Positions 6,423 to 16,900 of a DNA stretch of 64,000 nt are shown here, piece by piece. Numbering within the stretch: position 1 is the stretch's first letter; every line of letters starts with the position of its first letter. The stretch is from positions 31,869-95,868 of the IMG/VR virus record IMGVR_UViG_3300033993_002274. One strand, 5' to 3'. The position numbers and the translations under genes are program-made. Under the pieces are notes generated by a model. That model had not been told where the DNA came from, ran no database searches, and saw nothing but the letters and a program-made list of their open reading frames with translations. The DNA is from a virus.

Positions 6423-9370
6423 TAATTACAATTTATACTAGCGTTTATACCTATATTTAAGTACAGTTTTTTATTTGTGAAGTCATCATAACAAGTTGAA
6501 TTACTTATTACTAAAGTTTTACCCGCAAAATAATAGTTTAGTCCATGATTATATAATTCTTGTAATTTGTCATCAATTGCCGCTGTTATTTGAGCAACCG
6601 TTGGCACATCATAAAAACCATATCCTGTGTAGAATTGCTCTTGAACTAAAATCGTACTGTCTAATCTACAATCCACAAACCACTCCGATACTATACTTGT
6701 TAAATCACAATTGGCTTGAGTGTACCCACTCTGTTTTACAACCGCACTTAAAACTTGTGTTAGATAAGTTTGTGGACTGTCAAAGTTTAATTCACATCTT
6801 AAAGTTTGGTCTATACAATCATATCCAAATAACTGACCGTCAAATGTACAAGGTACACATTCAACTTGTATAAATTGACATCCTCTTTGTCTTCTCCATA
6901 TGAATTTTTGTCTATGGAAAATTGAGTTTTCCATTTTTTGGCCCGTGAGCCAAAGTGTTGTTGCAGGAACCAACTGTTCCAATAATCTTTGCCAATAATC
7001 ACCAATACCTAATGTATAGTCTATCATTTTTTGATAGGTAAATTGATTGGAAGGTATTCCTACTGTTTGTTGTGATTGAAGGTATTTCCAATATATTGAT
7101 TGAAGTGTAGGGTAACCACCTGTCTTACCGTCGAAAATTGTTTGTCTATTTCTAACATTAATCATGTTGGTAAAGAACGATTGAGCAAATTCAAAAAATG
7201 TTTTTTGTTTTGGTTGTGGGTTTACAAAAGTCCAATCTATCGCTCCTGGATATGGATAAGGTGACGTTAAACCGGTATTTGGAATTGGGTAATCGTATTT
7301 AACACACATATCCCACACATCATAAACTAACCCTTGACCCATATTAATATTTAATTCAATATTTTTTGAGTTTATAAGTTGTTTGTCGTTTGTAATGGTG
7401 TAATCAACCCCATTAAAGTTTGAATTATTTTTTCTGTTTCCTATGTCGTCAACGGACCAAGACTTTTGGTTGTCGTAAATTTTTGTTATTGTATACCCTT
7501 CATTCAAAAATGGAAACTTAGTAAACCTGTCTAAGTATTCTTGACCATATGAAAAAGGTTGTAGTTGTGTTACAACACTTGGTACGTTTTGGTCAAGTTG
7601 TGAATTTTCTAAATCGACAACTTGTGGTGACCTGTGTTTTGGGCTAGATTCAAACCAACCTGAACCTTTTTGGAAAAAGTAATCATCTGTCTGTGTTGGT
7701 GACTTAGGGTAACCATCGTCAGAAATACCATAATCATTTCTTGACGTTGTTACAGTTTGCACTTCTCCGTTTGTTGTAAATCCGGTATATGTTACTCCTT
7801 GAATAGAAAATGTATTTGTTGGGTCTAATGCAGGTTTTTCAACATAAACCGTACCTCCACTTATTTTAGCATAATTTTCTTTAAATTGGTCCACATTAAT
7901 TTTTGAATCGACCAAATACACAACTTCATTAAATTCTGTTATTGCTTCAGGTGCACCAATCAATCTCATTATGTATTCCAAAGATGTTCTTGTTCCTTTG
8001 GATTTAAACATATATGCTGAGTTTAGAATTACATTTCTAAAATATTGATAGTTTAATTCTGATGGTGTTTTTTCTTCTGCTTGACCTGAATAAATTTGGT
8101 CGGTTGTTGTACTAAACACCGCATCTAATAATTGGTCGTTATTAATTGGCGATATATTTGTATTTACCCCCAAGGTTTGTGCTAAATTAGTTAGTAACTG
8201 TGATGGTATATCATTTCCCACAACATAGTTCACTGAGTTCATATTCGCCAAGGCATCAATAAACTTTTTAACCTCATCAAAACTTCTACCATATATTTGT
8301 AGAATTTTTTCCATCTTTTGGTCCTGAGTGTCAAAGTCCTTGAATGCCCCTGTTGTTAGAAATCTTGAAATCAAATTGGTTTTGTAATCGTCAAGATTAA
8401 GTGCGATTTCACTTAAAGTTGTTAAATACGTGTCAAAATTAGATGTCACAATATCTAAATTCCATAAACCGTCCAATACCCATGTTACACTTTGTACTTT
8501 TAATGTAAAAATCCCATCTGAATCGTAGTATGGGTACTCAAAAATCGCAGTATACTTTGGTTGGCTATTTCTATTTAATATAAAATCCTCAACCTCATCA
8601 AAATCATCTTGGAATATTTCAGCAGTTTTTTGTGTATTTGGTTTTACTATAAATGTTTCTGTTGAAATTGTTTGTCCTGAAAAAGGGTCACCTTCAACTG
8701 TGAATGTAATTGTTCCTGCTGTTAATGTCGCTGAAGGTATAAAATCAACTACAGGGTATTCTGTTGTAAGAGCAGAAAAATATAAACTAAAGTTTTCGTA
8801 GTTATTTGTTAAATCACGGTATTTTGAAACTTTTATAGGTCTAACTTGAATGTTTCTTGCTGCGTTTACAGAGAAGTCAATGTCAAAAGGATTAACTATC
8901 CACGGAACATCAACATCAAACGTTGTTAAATTTTCAATAGGGTCAAAAGCAATATTTGTAGCGGTGTATCCTGTTGTAAATGACAGAGTCGTTCCTCTTA
9001 CTTCTAAGGCCGCCGGAAAATAACTTATTATTTTTGTTACGGACGCTGATAATCTTTTTTGAAGTGAACCATACAACGTAAAACTCGTTACTTGTGATAT
9101 ATCAAAATTTGGATATACTGAAAAGTTTTTTTGTATGATTTTTTTTGTTTGTTCAACATCTTCAATATTTAAATTTTCTAAATTATAAAGTTGTGAGAAA
9201 ACACCTAAATCAAAATTACGATTTACCTTTTCATAAATGGCAGTTGTAAACTGAAAGTTTCCTTGTGTTAATCCACCTCCTGTCACCAACTGTAATCCAA
9301 CTATGTTGTCAAACGCAGTTAAAGTTCCTACAGGTGGAGCAGGTGGATATCTAAATATTTGTTTTGCCAT
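6422..9370 (-). CDS. Baseplate wedge protein with tail-protein-I-like domain
   Basis: 982 residues. The middle section (about 330-520) matches the pattern of P2 gpI/tail protein I: DQKMEKILQIYGRSFDEV, DIPSQLLTNLAQTLG, and SAYMFKSKGTRTSLEYIM, where the KGT motif follows the last helix. In contractile phages this domain belongs to the baseplate wedge, and T4 gp7 occupies the equivalent position. The long N-terminal beta-rich part and the Cys-containing C-terminus (CQFIQVECVPC) are specific to this lineage. It overlaps both neighbours by one base, in a run of structural genes starting at gp25. A wedge role is likely; direct T4 gp7 homology is uncertain. Confidence 0.6.
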   Translation of the reverse strand: MAKQIFRYPPAPPVGTLTAFDNIVGLQLVTGGGLTQGNFQFTTAIYEKVNRNFDLGVFSQLYNLENLNIEDVEQTKKIIQKNFSVYPNFDISQVTSFTLYGSLQKRLSASVTKIISYFPAALEVRGTTLSFTTGYTATNIAFDPIENLTTFDVDVPWIVNPFDIDFSVNAARNIQVRPIKVSKYRDLTNNYENFSLYFSALTTEYPVVDFIPSATLTAGTITFTVEGDPFSGQTISTETFIVKPNTQKTAEIFQDDFDEVEDFILNRNSQPKYTAIFEYPYYDSDGIFTLKVQSVTWVLDGLWNLDIVTSNFDTYLTTLSEIALNLDDYKTNLISRFLTTGAFKDFDTQDQKMEKILQIYGRSFDEVKKFIDALANMNSVNYVVGNDIPSQLLTNLAQTLGVNTNISPINNDQLLDAVFSTTTDQIYSGQAEEKTPSELNYQYFRNVILNSAYMFKSKGTRTSLEYIMRLIGAPEAITEFNEVVYLVDSKINVDQFKENYAKISGGTVYVEKPALDPTNTFSIQGVTYTGFTTNGEVQTVTTSRNDYGISDDGYPKSPTQTDDYFFQKGSGWFESSPKHRSPQVVDLENSQLDQNVPSVVTQLQPFSYGQEYLDRFTKFPFLNEGYTITKIYDNQKSWSVDDIGNRKNNSNFNGVDYTITNDKQLINSKNIELNINMGQGLVYDVWDMCVKYDYPIPNTGLTSPYPYPGAIDWTFVNPQPKQKTFFEFAQSFFTNMINVRNRQTIFDGKTGGYPTLQSIYWKYLQSQQTVGIPSNQFTYQKMIDYTLGIGDYWQRLLEQLVPATTLWLTGQKMENSIFHRQKFIWRRQRGCQFIQVECVPCTFDGQLFGYDCIDQTLRCELNFDSPQTYLTQVLSAVVKQSGYTQANCDLTSIVSEWFVDCRLDSTILVQEQFYTGYGFYDVPTVAQITAAIDDKLQELYNHGLNYYFAGKTLVISNSTCYDDFTNKKLYLNIGINASINCN

Positions 9371-10278
9371 TATTCAATAATATTGGTAAAGTTTTTACTG
9401 TAATCAATGTTATTATTTCTATCTTGTCTAACTTCAAATAGAAGTTCACTAAAGTTGTTTCTAATTTCAAATAGGTTGTATTGTTTGTAAATGTTTCCTG
9501 CCGTATCGTAAAGAGTGTAAATACCATCCTCAATACTTTTGGTTTGATTACCATAAAGAGCAATTGCTAAAGTGTCAATGTCGTATTCCGCCATTTGAAC
9601 ATCAATAGTAATAGGATTAAAGAAAGTATTTGTTATTATAATATTTTGGTTTGGTTGACCTATAAAAGGAATTGCACTTGGTTTATTAGATGGAGATGAA
9701 GAAGGTGAAAGTGTACAGAAAATTAAATCTGTTGGGTTGTCTACATATCTATATCTAATAGACTTTTGTGTTGTGTTAACCTGTTCTGTAATTACAGGTT
9801 CACAATAAAATGATGACGTAACAAGTCTATAAAAGTTTGGTATTTTTGTTCCGTTATTATTTAAGTATTCAACTCTAAAACCAACAAGTCCTTGATTAAC
9901 AAATTTATTTCTATACTGTGAAGGAACATTATTAATATCAATAATAATACCTTTTACGTTTGGTAGTGCCGATAAAACTCCACAGTCATTTATTGTTGTT
10001 CTAATTTCAGCAGGTCTAATCATTAAAGTATAAATCCCCAACTTACTAAACTCGGTTGCGGGCAATCTTAAATTATATAAACCACCTAAAATTTCCACGT
10101 TATTATTACCACCAGTATCTGAATTATGAAAATATGGTGTTAATATATTTGCGGCATTTAATTTTTTTAATGTGAAATTATTTGTAACATCCCTTGAAGG
10201 TGTATAGTGTAAGATGATTTCAACATCATCAGGTGATACATCAGCGGGTCTTGTTATTCCATATGTGCCAAGTGCCAT
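9370..10278 (-). CDS. Baseplate-region structural protein, unknown function
   Basis: 302 residues, predominantly beta, without recognisable catalytic motifs, signal peptide or membrane segment. The N-terminus (GTYGITRPADVSPDDVEI) is a good start, 10 bases after a TATTTATA element. A low-complexity SPSSSPSNKPS linker separates two halves. The stop overlaps the ATG of the gpI-like wedge gene. Its place among baseplate genes suggests a tail-periphery component; I do not recognise the family. Confidence 0.5.
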   Translation of the reverse strand: MALGTYGITRPADVSPDDVEIILHYTPSRDVTNNFTLKKLNAANILTPYFHNSDTGGNNNVEILGGLYNLRLPATEFSKLGIYTLMIRPAEIRTTINDCGVLSALPNVKGIIIDINNVPSQYRNKFVNQGLVGFRVEYLNNNGTKIPNFYRLVTSSFYCEPVITEQVNTTQKSIRYRYVDNPTDLIFCTLSPSSSPSNKPSAIPFIGQPNQNIIITNTFFNPITIDVQMAEYDIDTLAIALYGNQTKSIEDGIYTLYDTAGNIYKQYNLFEIRNNFSELLFEVRQDRNNNIDYSKNFTNIIE

Positions 10279-10288
10279 TTTTTTATTT

Positions 10289-10296
10289 TATAAATA
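10289..10296 (-). promoter_or_regulatory. TATTTATA element, candidate late promoter
   Basis: A perfect coding-strand TATTTATA, 10 bases upstream of the ATG at 10278, in a 32-base gap between two structural genes. Confidence 0.4.
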
Positions 10297-10310
10297 GTTT
10301 ATGTCTTTTT

Positions 10311-11399
10311 TTATGTTGTATTAATTTTATAATATCCGTAACCATATCTTACCATATCACCAATATTATCAACTTCACCTAATCTTTGTAATGGTTCAAA
10401 CGCGCTATATTTACCTCTTTCGATATAAACATCGCTTTGAACTTCAGGGTCCATAACAAAATCTAACAAATATTCATTTTTTGTAATCGCTGAAAACAAT
10501 AAATCATTTTGGGTAAATCCTGAACTTTGTAATAAGTACAGAGTTTGTCCGTTTGGAAAGTCGTAATAAGTGATGTCATTTATTGTGTATGAAGTATACC
10601 CTGACGTTATAGAATTTATTTGTCCGTATGGTACTCCATTTTTTATAAAAGTATAACCAACTGTATACGGGTTAGGTCCCCATCTTTTTACATCCGTAAG
10701 TTTAGATTTGGTATAACCTGAAACAGGAAAAGGAATTGTCGTGTATGAACTTGATATTTGTGATGATACATTATTTTGTGAATCACCTGTTGCTATAAAA
10801 TCGTAACTTACAGGTATACCTGACCAATAACCACCTTGTGGTGTGAAAGTAAAATTACCTTGTAAATTTGTTATTGTTGCCCCCGTTAAAGGAAGTACAA
10901 TCGGTTTTTCAATTATATTCAACCCCCAACTATTTTGACCAGAAAAAGTTATGGTATACGCACTTGGTGTGGTGGGGTATGTATGTGTCAATGGTTGGGT
11001 TCCAACCTGTTGAGTTGGGCTCCCATCACCCCAATCAACAAAGAAACTTGATAGTTTTAAAAATGATATTTCTATGTCACCCGATGTATTATAAAAATTA
11101 ACATCGTAAGGTGTTAATGTATCAGCAGAAAATAAAAAATTAGACAACACATCTTTTTGTAACATAAGACCATCAAACTCACTATAAAAACCAATATCGT
11201 TCATAGTTTGAGTGAACATAATTGGTATTGTTAAACCTGTTAAAAGTGATGTACCTCCCGTTCCTCCACTCAATATGTAAGACATACCTGAATACACACC
11301 AAAGGTTTGTGACCCACTGTCACCACTATAAGTTTCACCAAAAATATCTGTAGAAATATTTTCAGGGGATACTATTAAAGAATATTTTTCAGCTTCCAT
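10311..11399 (-). CDS. PKD-domain-containing baseplate/tail protein
   Basis: 362 residues. VDWGDGSPT at about residues 120-128, followed by HTYPTTPSAYTITFSG, is the classic PKD (polycystic-kidney-disease-type Ig-like) domain signature. PKD domains mediate protein or polysaccharide binding. The rest is beta-rich with many aromatic and Gly residues. The C-terminal stretch (LQRLGEVDNIGD and YGYGYY) resembles the C-terminus of the adjacent 280-residue product (LQRVGDSVNVIKWYEYG), so these neighbours may share an end domain. The ATG overlaps the upstream gene's stop (TAATG). A carbohydrate- or partner-binding tail protein is inferred. Confidence 0.65.
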   Translation of the reverse strand: MEAEKYSLIVSPENISTDIFGETYSGDSGSQTFGVYSGMSYILSGGTGGTSLLTGLTIPIMFTQTMNDIGFYSEFDGLMLQKDVLSNFLFSADTLTPYDVNFYNTSGDIEISFLKLSSFFVDWGDGSPTQQVGTQPLTHTYPTTPSAYTITFSGQNSWGLNIIEKPIVLPLTGATITNLQGNFTFTPQGGYWSGIPVSYDFIATGDSQNNVSSQISSSYTTIPFPVSGYTKSKLTDVKRWGPNPYTVGYTFIKNGVPYGQINSITSGYTSYTINDITYYDFPNGQTLYLLQSSGFTQNDLLFSAITKNEYLLDFVMDPEVQSDVYIERGKYSAFEPLQRLGEVDNIGDMVRYGYGYYKINTT

Positions 11400-12241
11400 T
11401 ATGGGTTTCCGTATTCATACCATTTTATAACATTAACCGAATCACCAACTCTTTGAAGAACAGGTGCTTGGTTTTGTTGTGGGATTTCTTTGTAAACTTG
11501 ATATTCAAAGTTTGCAAAATCTAACTCAACTTTATAATAAAAATATTGTGATTTATTAAAATTAAATTTGTTATTTGCAGAAAAAGTAGATTGTGGTTCA
11601 TTCATAAACCTTACAAATTGACCTGTCTTCGCATTAAAAAACTTAGCGGTCATATAAAACTCTGTAATATTTATAAAATCAGTTTCTTTTAACCAATATA
11701 TAAAAAATCCTTCTTTGTCGGAACCTGTATAATCAAGTTTAAATTTTGGTTTTTTAACATTCACTTGTGTTTGATTGTTTAATGGACCTAAAAAACCAAC
11801 TCTTGTTTGTCCTTGTTGTGTTGGTAATATTACACTAAAATATGCCTTTTGGTTTTCATTTGTTTTTGTGTCATAAAAATCCAATTTGAAAAAACTACCT
11901 TTGAATGAATTTGCAAAATAATATAATTCAGGGTCAGTAAATGTTGCATTATCATAGTCAACTGCCCAATCATTAGATGTTGCGGCAGTAACAGAAACGG
12001 TAGAATCTAAAAAATAAAATTCATAATTTATGTCTGTAACATTTGGTGTTTGCGAGTATTCTTTATTTGCGAATCTTGTAGTTTCAAAATCATCAATACC
12101 ATTTATTAAATCTTGTAAAATATCAGTTTCAAATTGAACGATTCCATCGTTTCTACCACCCATGTCAAAAGTTATTTCAACCGGTATGTTAAAAGCCGTA
12201 TCTTCTGAAGTTACACTAAACCTATAATAATTATTATTCAC
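11399..12241 (-). CDS. Baseplate-region structural protein, unknown
   Basis: 280 residues, beta-rich, no transmembrane helix or catalytic motif seen. Its C-terminal motif LQRVGDSVNVIKWYEYG echoes the end of the PKD-domain neighbour. It overlaps the upstream gene by 8 bases and the downstream gene by 1, indicating coordinated translation with the 571-residue and 362-residue proteins. It probably belongs to the same peripheral baseplate assembly. No family recognised. Confidence 0.5.
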   Translation of the reverse strand: MNNNYYRFSVTSEDTAFNIPVEITFDMGGRNDGIVQFETDILQDLINGIDDFETTRFANKEYSQTPNVTDINYEFYFLDSTVSVTAATSNDWAVDYDNATFTDPELYYFANSFKGSFFKLDFYDTKTNENQKAYFSVILPTQQGQTRVGFLGPLNNQTQVNVKKPKFKLDYTGSDKEGFFIYWLKETDFINITEFYMTAKFFNAKTGQFVRFMNEPQSTFSANNKFNFNKSQYFYYKVELDFANFEYQVYKEIPQQNQAPVLQRVGDSVNVIKWYEYGNP

Positions 12242-13949
12242 AATCGTCGTTAGTTATTTGTTGATATTCGTTTGAGAATACATTGTTATTTCTTCGAATA
12301 GGATATTGTAAAAATATACAATTTAAAAACGGATAATGAGCTCCGTTGATGAATGGGTTATTTACCCCAATCCCATCACTATCTATATATCCATAAGTAT
12401 ATAAATCTCTCCAATACCATTTGTTATTATATTCACTAAACCAAGAATACCCAGGTATATTGTCTACAGTGTCTTTTGTTCCATTTTCAATATAATCACT
12501 AAAAGCTCTAATGGGTATTGAATGGTGTGGGTTGTACAAATAACCATCAGGATAGTTTTGATTTCCCGTTGTTTGAAACAACAAATCGTTAAATGAATAT
12601 TTGTGAATGGCTTTAGATAAAACATACTCTCTTTGTTCCATGTAGTTATATTCACAAAAATCTCCTAAAATTACATCACCTTGATTTAATATTTCATTAT
12701 AATAAAATGTTTGTCCATTTAACGAATATGAATTTGTTGGTATATTATCTTTATTTAAACTATTGTTATGGTTCCACCATGTGTCCACTGAATTTTCTAA
12801 AAAATTAAAATTCCAACCTACGTCAATTCCGGTTTGTAGGCCATTTTGATTAACAAATGGTTTATTAAACCACCCCATATATCCTCTGTTTATAATTGTT
12901 AAAAACAACTCAGTTAATGGTTTTCCGTTGTTGTCTATGTAACCCCCTATTCTTACGTCTTTATCAAACGTGAAAGAAAATGTCTGAGCGTTATTTTTTA
13001 CAGAAACTCTTTGTACTTGATTTGGTGTTAGTGCCGAATACTCTAATTTTTTATCTATTGCAAATGGGTTATTTTCAAATCCTGCTTTACTAATATTACA
13101 TTGTTCACTGTTTTTGATAATCTTGTGTAATCTAACATAGTATATGGATTTTGTTTCTGCAGAATTAGCAGGTTCAGTTATTCTTTTAAGATTTCCAAAA
13201 ACACCCGTTTGTATATCTAATGTTGGATATTTTAAATCATAAATTGTAAAAACTTTATTTTCTGAATCGATTGTTCCATCACCCAAAGAATAAACTTGAA
13301 ATATAGTTTTATTATTAATTGGTGTCGATAATTCAACATATTGTCCAATTTGTAAATTGTGATTTGTACCACAATAAAAATAAACTAAAGATTTTCCATT
13401 AAATTTACCTGTCGTTAAAACATAAGGTATTCCGTCACCAGCAACAAACCCCCCATTGGTTACTCCAAACTTTTCATCAGTATATGACATTGTTTGTGCG
13501 GTTGTACTTGAAAACGCATAACTAACATAAAAAGACCAATTATACGTTGAAGCACTTTTAGGGACAAATGGTACATGTCCTGTAATACCGCTAAATCTTT
13601 GAATTGAGAACTCGTCAAACTGAGGGTTTCCTTCCCAAAAGTTTGAGTTGTTGGACGCATTACTTATTGCGTTTGTGTAATATAAATTATTTTTAAACGG
13701 TGTGTAAGATGTTTTACCGGTTAATGTATTATCAAATACATTTGTAATCTTACCAGCAAGTCTAAATTTATCACTCTCCTGTCTTTCTGTTTCAAAGAGC
13801 GTTTGTTGATTTACTAAGATACTTCTATCCCCTTCAATTAACTCTCTTCTATCACCAATTAATGGTGGTTGGAGCCAAACATCTTTATCTGTATTCCCAG
13901 CATACCTTTTGGACCCAATAACAATTCTTATTTCATTTTCGTTACTCAT
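12234..13949 (-). CDS. Baseplate-region structural protein, unknown
   Basis: 571 residues, rich in Asn, Tyr, Trp and Phe, typical of phage fibre or baseplate proteins. The N-terminus (NEIRIVIGSKRYAG, then DVWLQPPLIGDRRELIEGD) looks like a docking segment. The middle contains repeated WFSEYNNKWYWRDLY-like aromatic patches. No enzymatic motif is seen. Eight-base overlaps on both sides bind it to the genes encoding the 1617- and 280-residue proteins. A peripheral baseplate or fibre-anchoring role is inferred from context only. Confidence 0.5.
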   Translation of the reverse strand: MSNENEIRIVIGSKRYAGNTDKDVWLQPPLIGDRRELIEGDRSILVNQQTLFETERQESDKFRLAGKITNVFDNTLTGKTSYTPFKNNLYYTNAISNASNNSNFWEGNPQFDEFSIQRFSGITGHVPFVPKSASTYNWSFYVSYAFSSTTAQTMSYTDEKFGVTNGGFVAGDGIPYVLTTGKFNGKSLVYFYCGTNHNLQIGQYVELSTPINNKTIFQVYSLGDGTIDSENKVFTIYDLKYPTLDIQTGVFGNLKRITEPANSAETKSIYYVRLHKIIKNSEQCNISKAGFENNPFAIDKKLEYSALTPNQVQRVSVKNNAQTFSFTFDKDVRIGGYIDNNGKPLTELFLTIINRGYMGWFNKPFVNQNGLQTGIDVGWNFNFLENSVDTWWNHNNSLNKDNIPTNSYSLNGQTFYYNEILNQGDVILGDFCEYNYMEQREYVLSKAIHKYSFNDLLFQTTGNQNYPDGYLYNPHHSIPIRAFSDYIENGTKDTVDNIPGYSWFSEYNNKWYWRDLYTYGYIDSDGIGVNNPFINGAHYPFLNCIFLQYPIRRNNNVFSNEYQQITNDDCE

Positions 13950-16900
13950 CTTGGTTCAATATATATGCTTTGATGTATCTGTTGATTGCACTTTTACCTT
14001 TGTTTAATCCAAAATAAAAATGATTAGGTCCTCCCACAATAAATGATTGTTGAGTACCTGCCGGCCAATTTGGATTTGATAAACCTTGTGGTGTTTGATT
14101 AAATATGTAACCTCTTCCTCCTGTTGTTGATGGGTTAAAGTATGGTGTAGTTGGAGGGTTAAAACTAAAGTTTTGGTATTTTTGATAATAAAAACTACCA
14201 TTAGCCAAAACATCAGTAACCCAATCATTTGTGTCAGAACCAAAAATAGTTGAAGTTGTTGAAGATGACCACTGATATGTTGGGACTACTTGTGTGTTAG
14301 GGTAACCAAAATAATTTGTAAGGTTTGGTGCGAATGTTTGAATACCCGGACTTAGTGTTAATCTATTAATTGTATTTGAACTAAAGAAGATTCCCATTAA
14401 AGCGTCTCCCGTACCAATATACAACTCATTATCAGTGTAATTATCTTCATCAAACTCTTCAATTCCATACTCAGAGTTTATTGAAAACATTTGAGCTACA
14501 TCACCATCTATTCTGTCTTCACTTCTTGAAAACATTCTGTTTATTGATGAATCACCCAAACCTAAAACTTGACCCCAAAAATTAGAGTTAATAAGTCTTG
14601 AAATAATAAACAACTGTAAAATTTCAGAAGTATCATTGTATGAAGTACTTTTGATTGTTTCAATCAAGTACCCTTCAAAATTAGGGTTAGTACATATTTC
14701 TTTTGTAAACTCATCTCTTGGTCCTAAGTCCATAATGGTGGTCGGGAAAAACAAATTTCTAACATTCATCCCTTTGAAGTTCGCGTCTTCAAATGTTGAA
14801 CTTGTGATATTTAATTTTCTTGGTTTTTGTCCAATAAATTTACTTCCGTCATAAATAGCACCTCTATAAAACAATGAATTTGTGGTTCCTCTTGTATAAA
14901 ATATAGGTCCTTGATATGGTCTTAATGTACTATCAGGACTACCACAAAACTTATATTTTTTTGGTTGTCCCGCAATGTTAAAAATTGTTTGTTTTTTCAA
15001 TGAGAACATATATAAAGAACCATTGACCCAATTGTTTTGAAACACATGTGAAAATATTCCTCTACATGCAGCAAACACCATTCTAAATCTTGTTTTCCAT
15101 TCAAAGAAATATGTAACATCTTTTGGTATTGAAACAAGTAATGGACTATCAACAAATTTGTAACATCCCCCTGACATTCTTTTTCCATTCGGATTTTCAC
15201 TACATGGATTTTGAACTGAAAAAGATGTCCCACCGCCTTGGTAACATTTTAATACTGTCATGTTTTCACAGGAAAGTGATGCCAAAACTGTACTTGATAT
15301 TTGACTCGGAGTGTCTCCTGTTATATCTTGAGCATTATTTGTAGTGTCATTAGGACCATTTGTTGATGGTGCCAATGAAGTACCACCATCTTCGTCTACT
15401 GTGTAGACCGCAAAGTTGTCGTTTAAAAATAAACTAAACGAGTTATTACCACTTAATTCTGTCGCACTTGATGTAGGTAGTCTATCAGACCTAAATACAA
15501 TGTTAGAAGAGTTTGAAATGGAAATGTTCGATACTACCGAAGTGTGGTATGCTGGTGAATAAACTCTTGTGGTTGTTGTTGCAATGTTTATACTTGTTCC
15601 CGGAGTTGCGTTTGAAGCAATTAAAGTTCCACCTTCAATATTACCTTGAGCACTTAACACACCATTTGTCCATTGGAACGCCAATTTATTATTACCAACA
15701 CTTGGTTGTATATTTGAATATACACCAGGTGTGGAAGTAAAATATGATAAAGTCACAGCGTCTGATGAATAAGCTTTAAATGTTTGTTGTGACTTATCTG
15801 TTGAGTTATAAAAGTAAGGTGAGTTGTTTGTAAATGCACTAAACAATGTACTATCAGGAGTAAAACCAAAAGGTGGGTGATATAATGACGCATTTGTATT
15901 ATTTGAAACTAAATGTGATTCAGGCGTTTTATAATCATTAAACCAAGCTCCACTTCCTGAGTTTTGTTGTATTGGTACATTAAGATAATAACTACCTTCA
16001 ATAACAGGACCCGAACCTAAGTTAAATCCAAATAATTTCGATAGGTCATATCTTATATTTTGTTTGTCGGTGTATGGGTCCGTACCTCTTGTTAAAAATA
16101 TAATTTCATAGTTTGCAAAATTATCAATAAATTTGATTGGGAATACGTAGTCACATTGTTGTACTGGTGTACCATAACAGAATCTTTGTGTCTTTTTAAA
16201 CAAATATTTGTTAAGTAATCCTCCCGTTGTGTTTGTTAATCCTGAAAACTGTGATACAGTACCTCCTGTGATAACTTGAAAATATTCAACCCCCGCAGGA
16301 TATTTGTAATCTTTTCCATCTTCAGATATATTTAATTTCAAGTTTACAGTTTGTTGTAAACCTGCTTGATTAATGTAATTAACAGGAACTGTCACTAAAC
16401 TTGTTGCGTTATATGGTGTAGTTCCCGTAATACTATTAGTATTAAACTGATTGGAATTAGTTATACCCGTTAAGTTGGGGTCATTTATTAAGTTGATGTC
16501 TTGGAATGTTAAAAGTTGTCCAGGTTGTAAACCGTTGAAAGTTCCACTATCAACAAATAACATCATAACACTATCGGTAAACGGTTGTGACGCATCTAAT
16601 GTTGTTGTATTTGGAATGTTGTTTCTAACAGTTGTTTGAATTAAATTATCACCTTCAAAATATCTTTGTCTAATATTTGCTAAATTCAAAGATTGTGATA
16701 GTGTAACGTCATTCGCTAATACTTTTATTCCCCCTTGTGCCGGATATTCGGCAATTGGAGTTTTAACTAACTTATCATTATCATTTCCAAGATTTTGGAA
16801 TTGGTAACCCGCCATCGCTTGGACAACTCCATTGTTAAAAGCGTCAGGGTCATTTGCCGAAGATGCTTGCGATGAGTTGTAAACACTATAAGAAGTTGTG

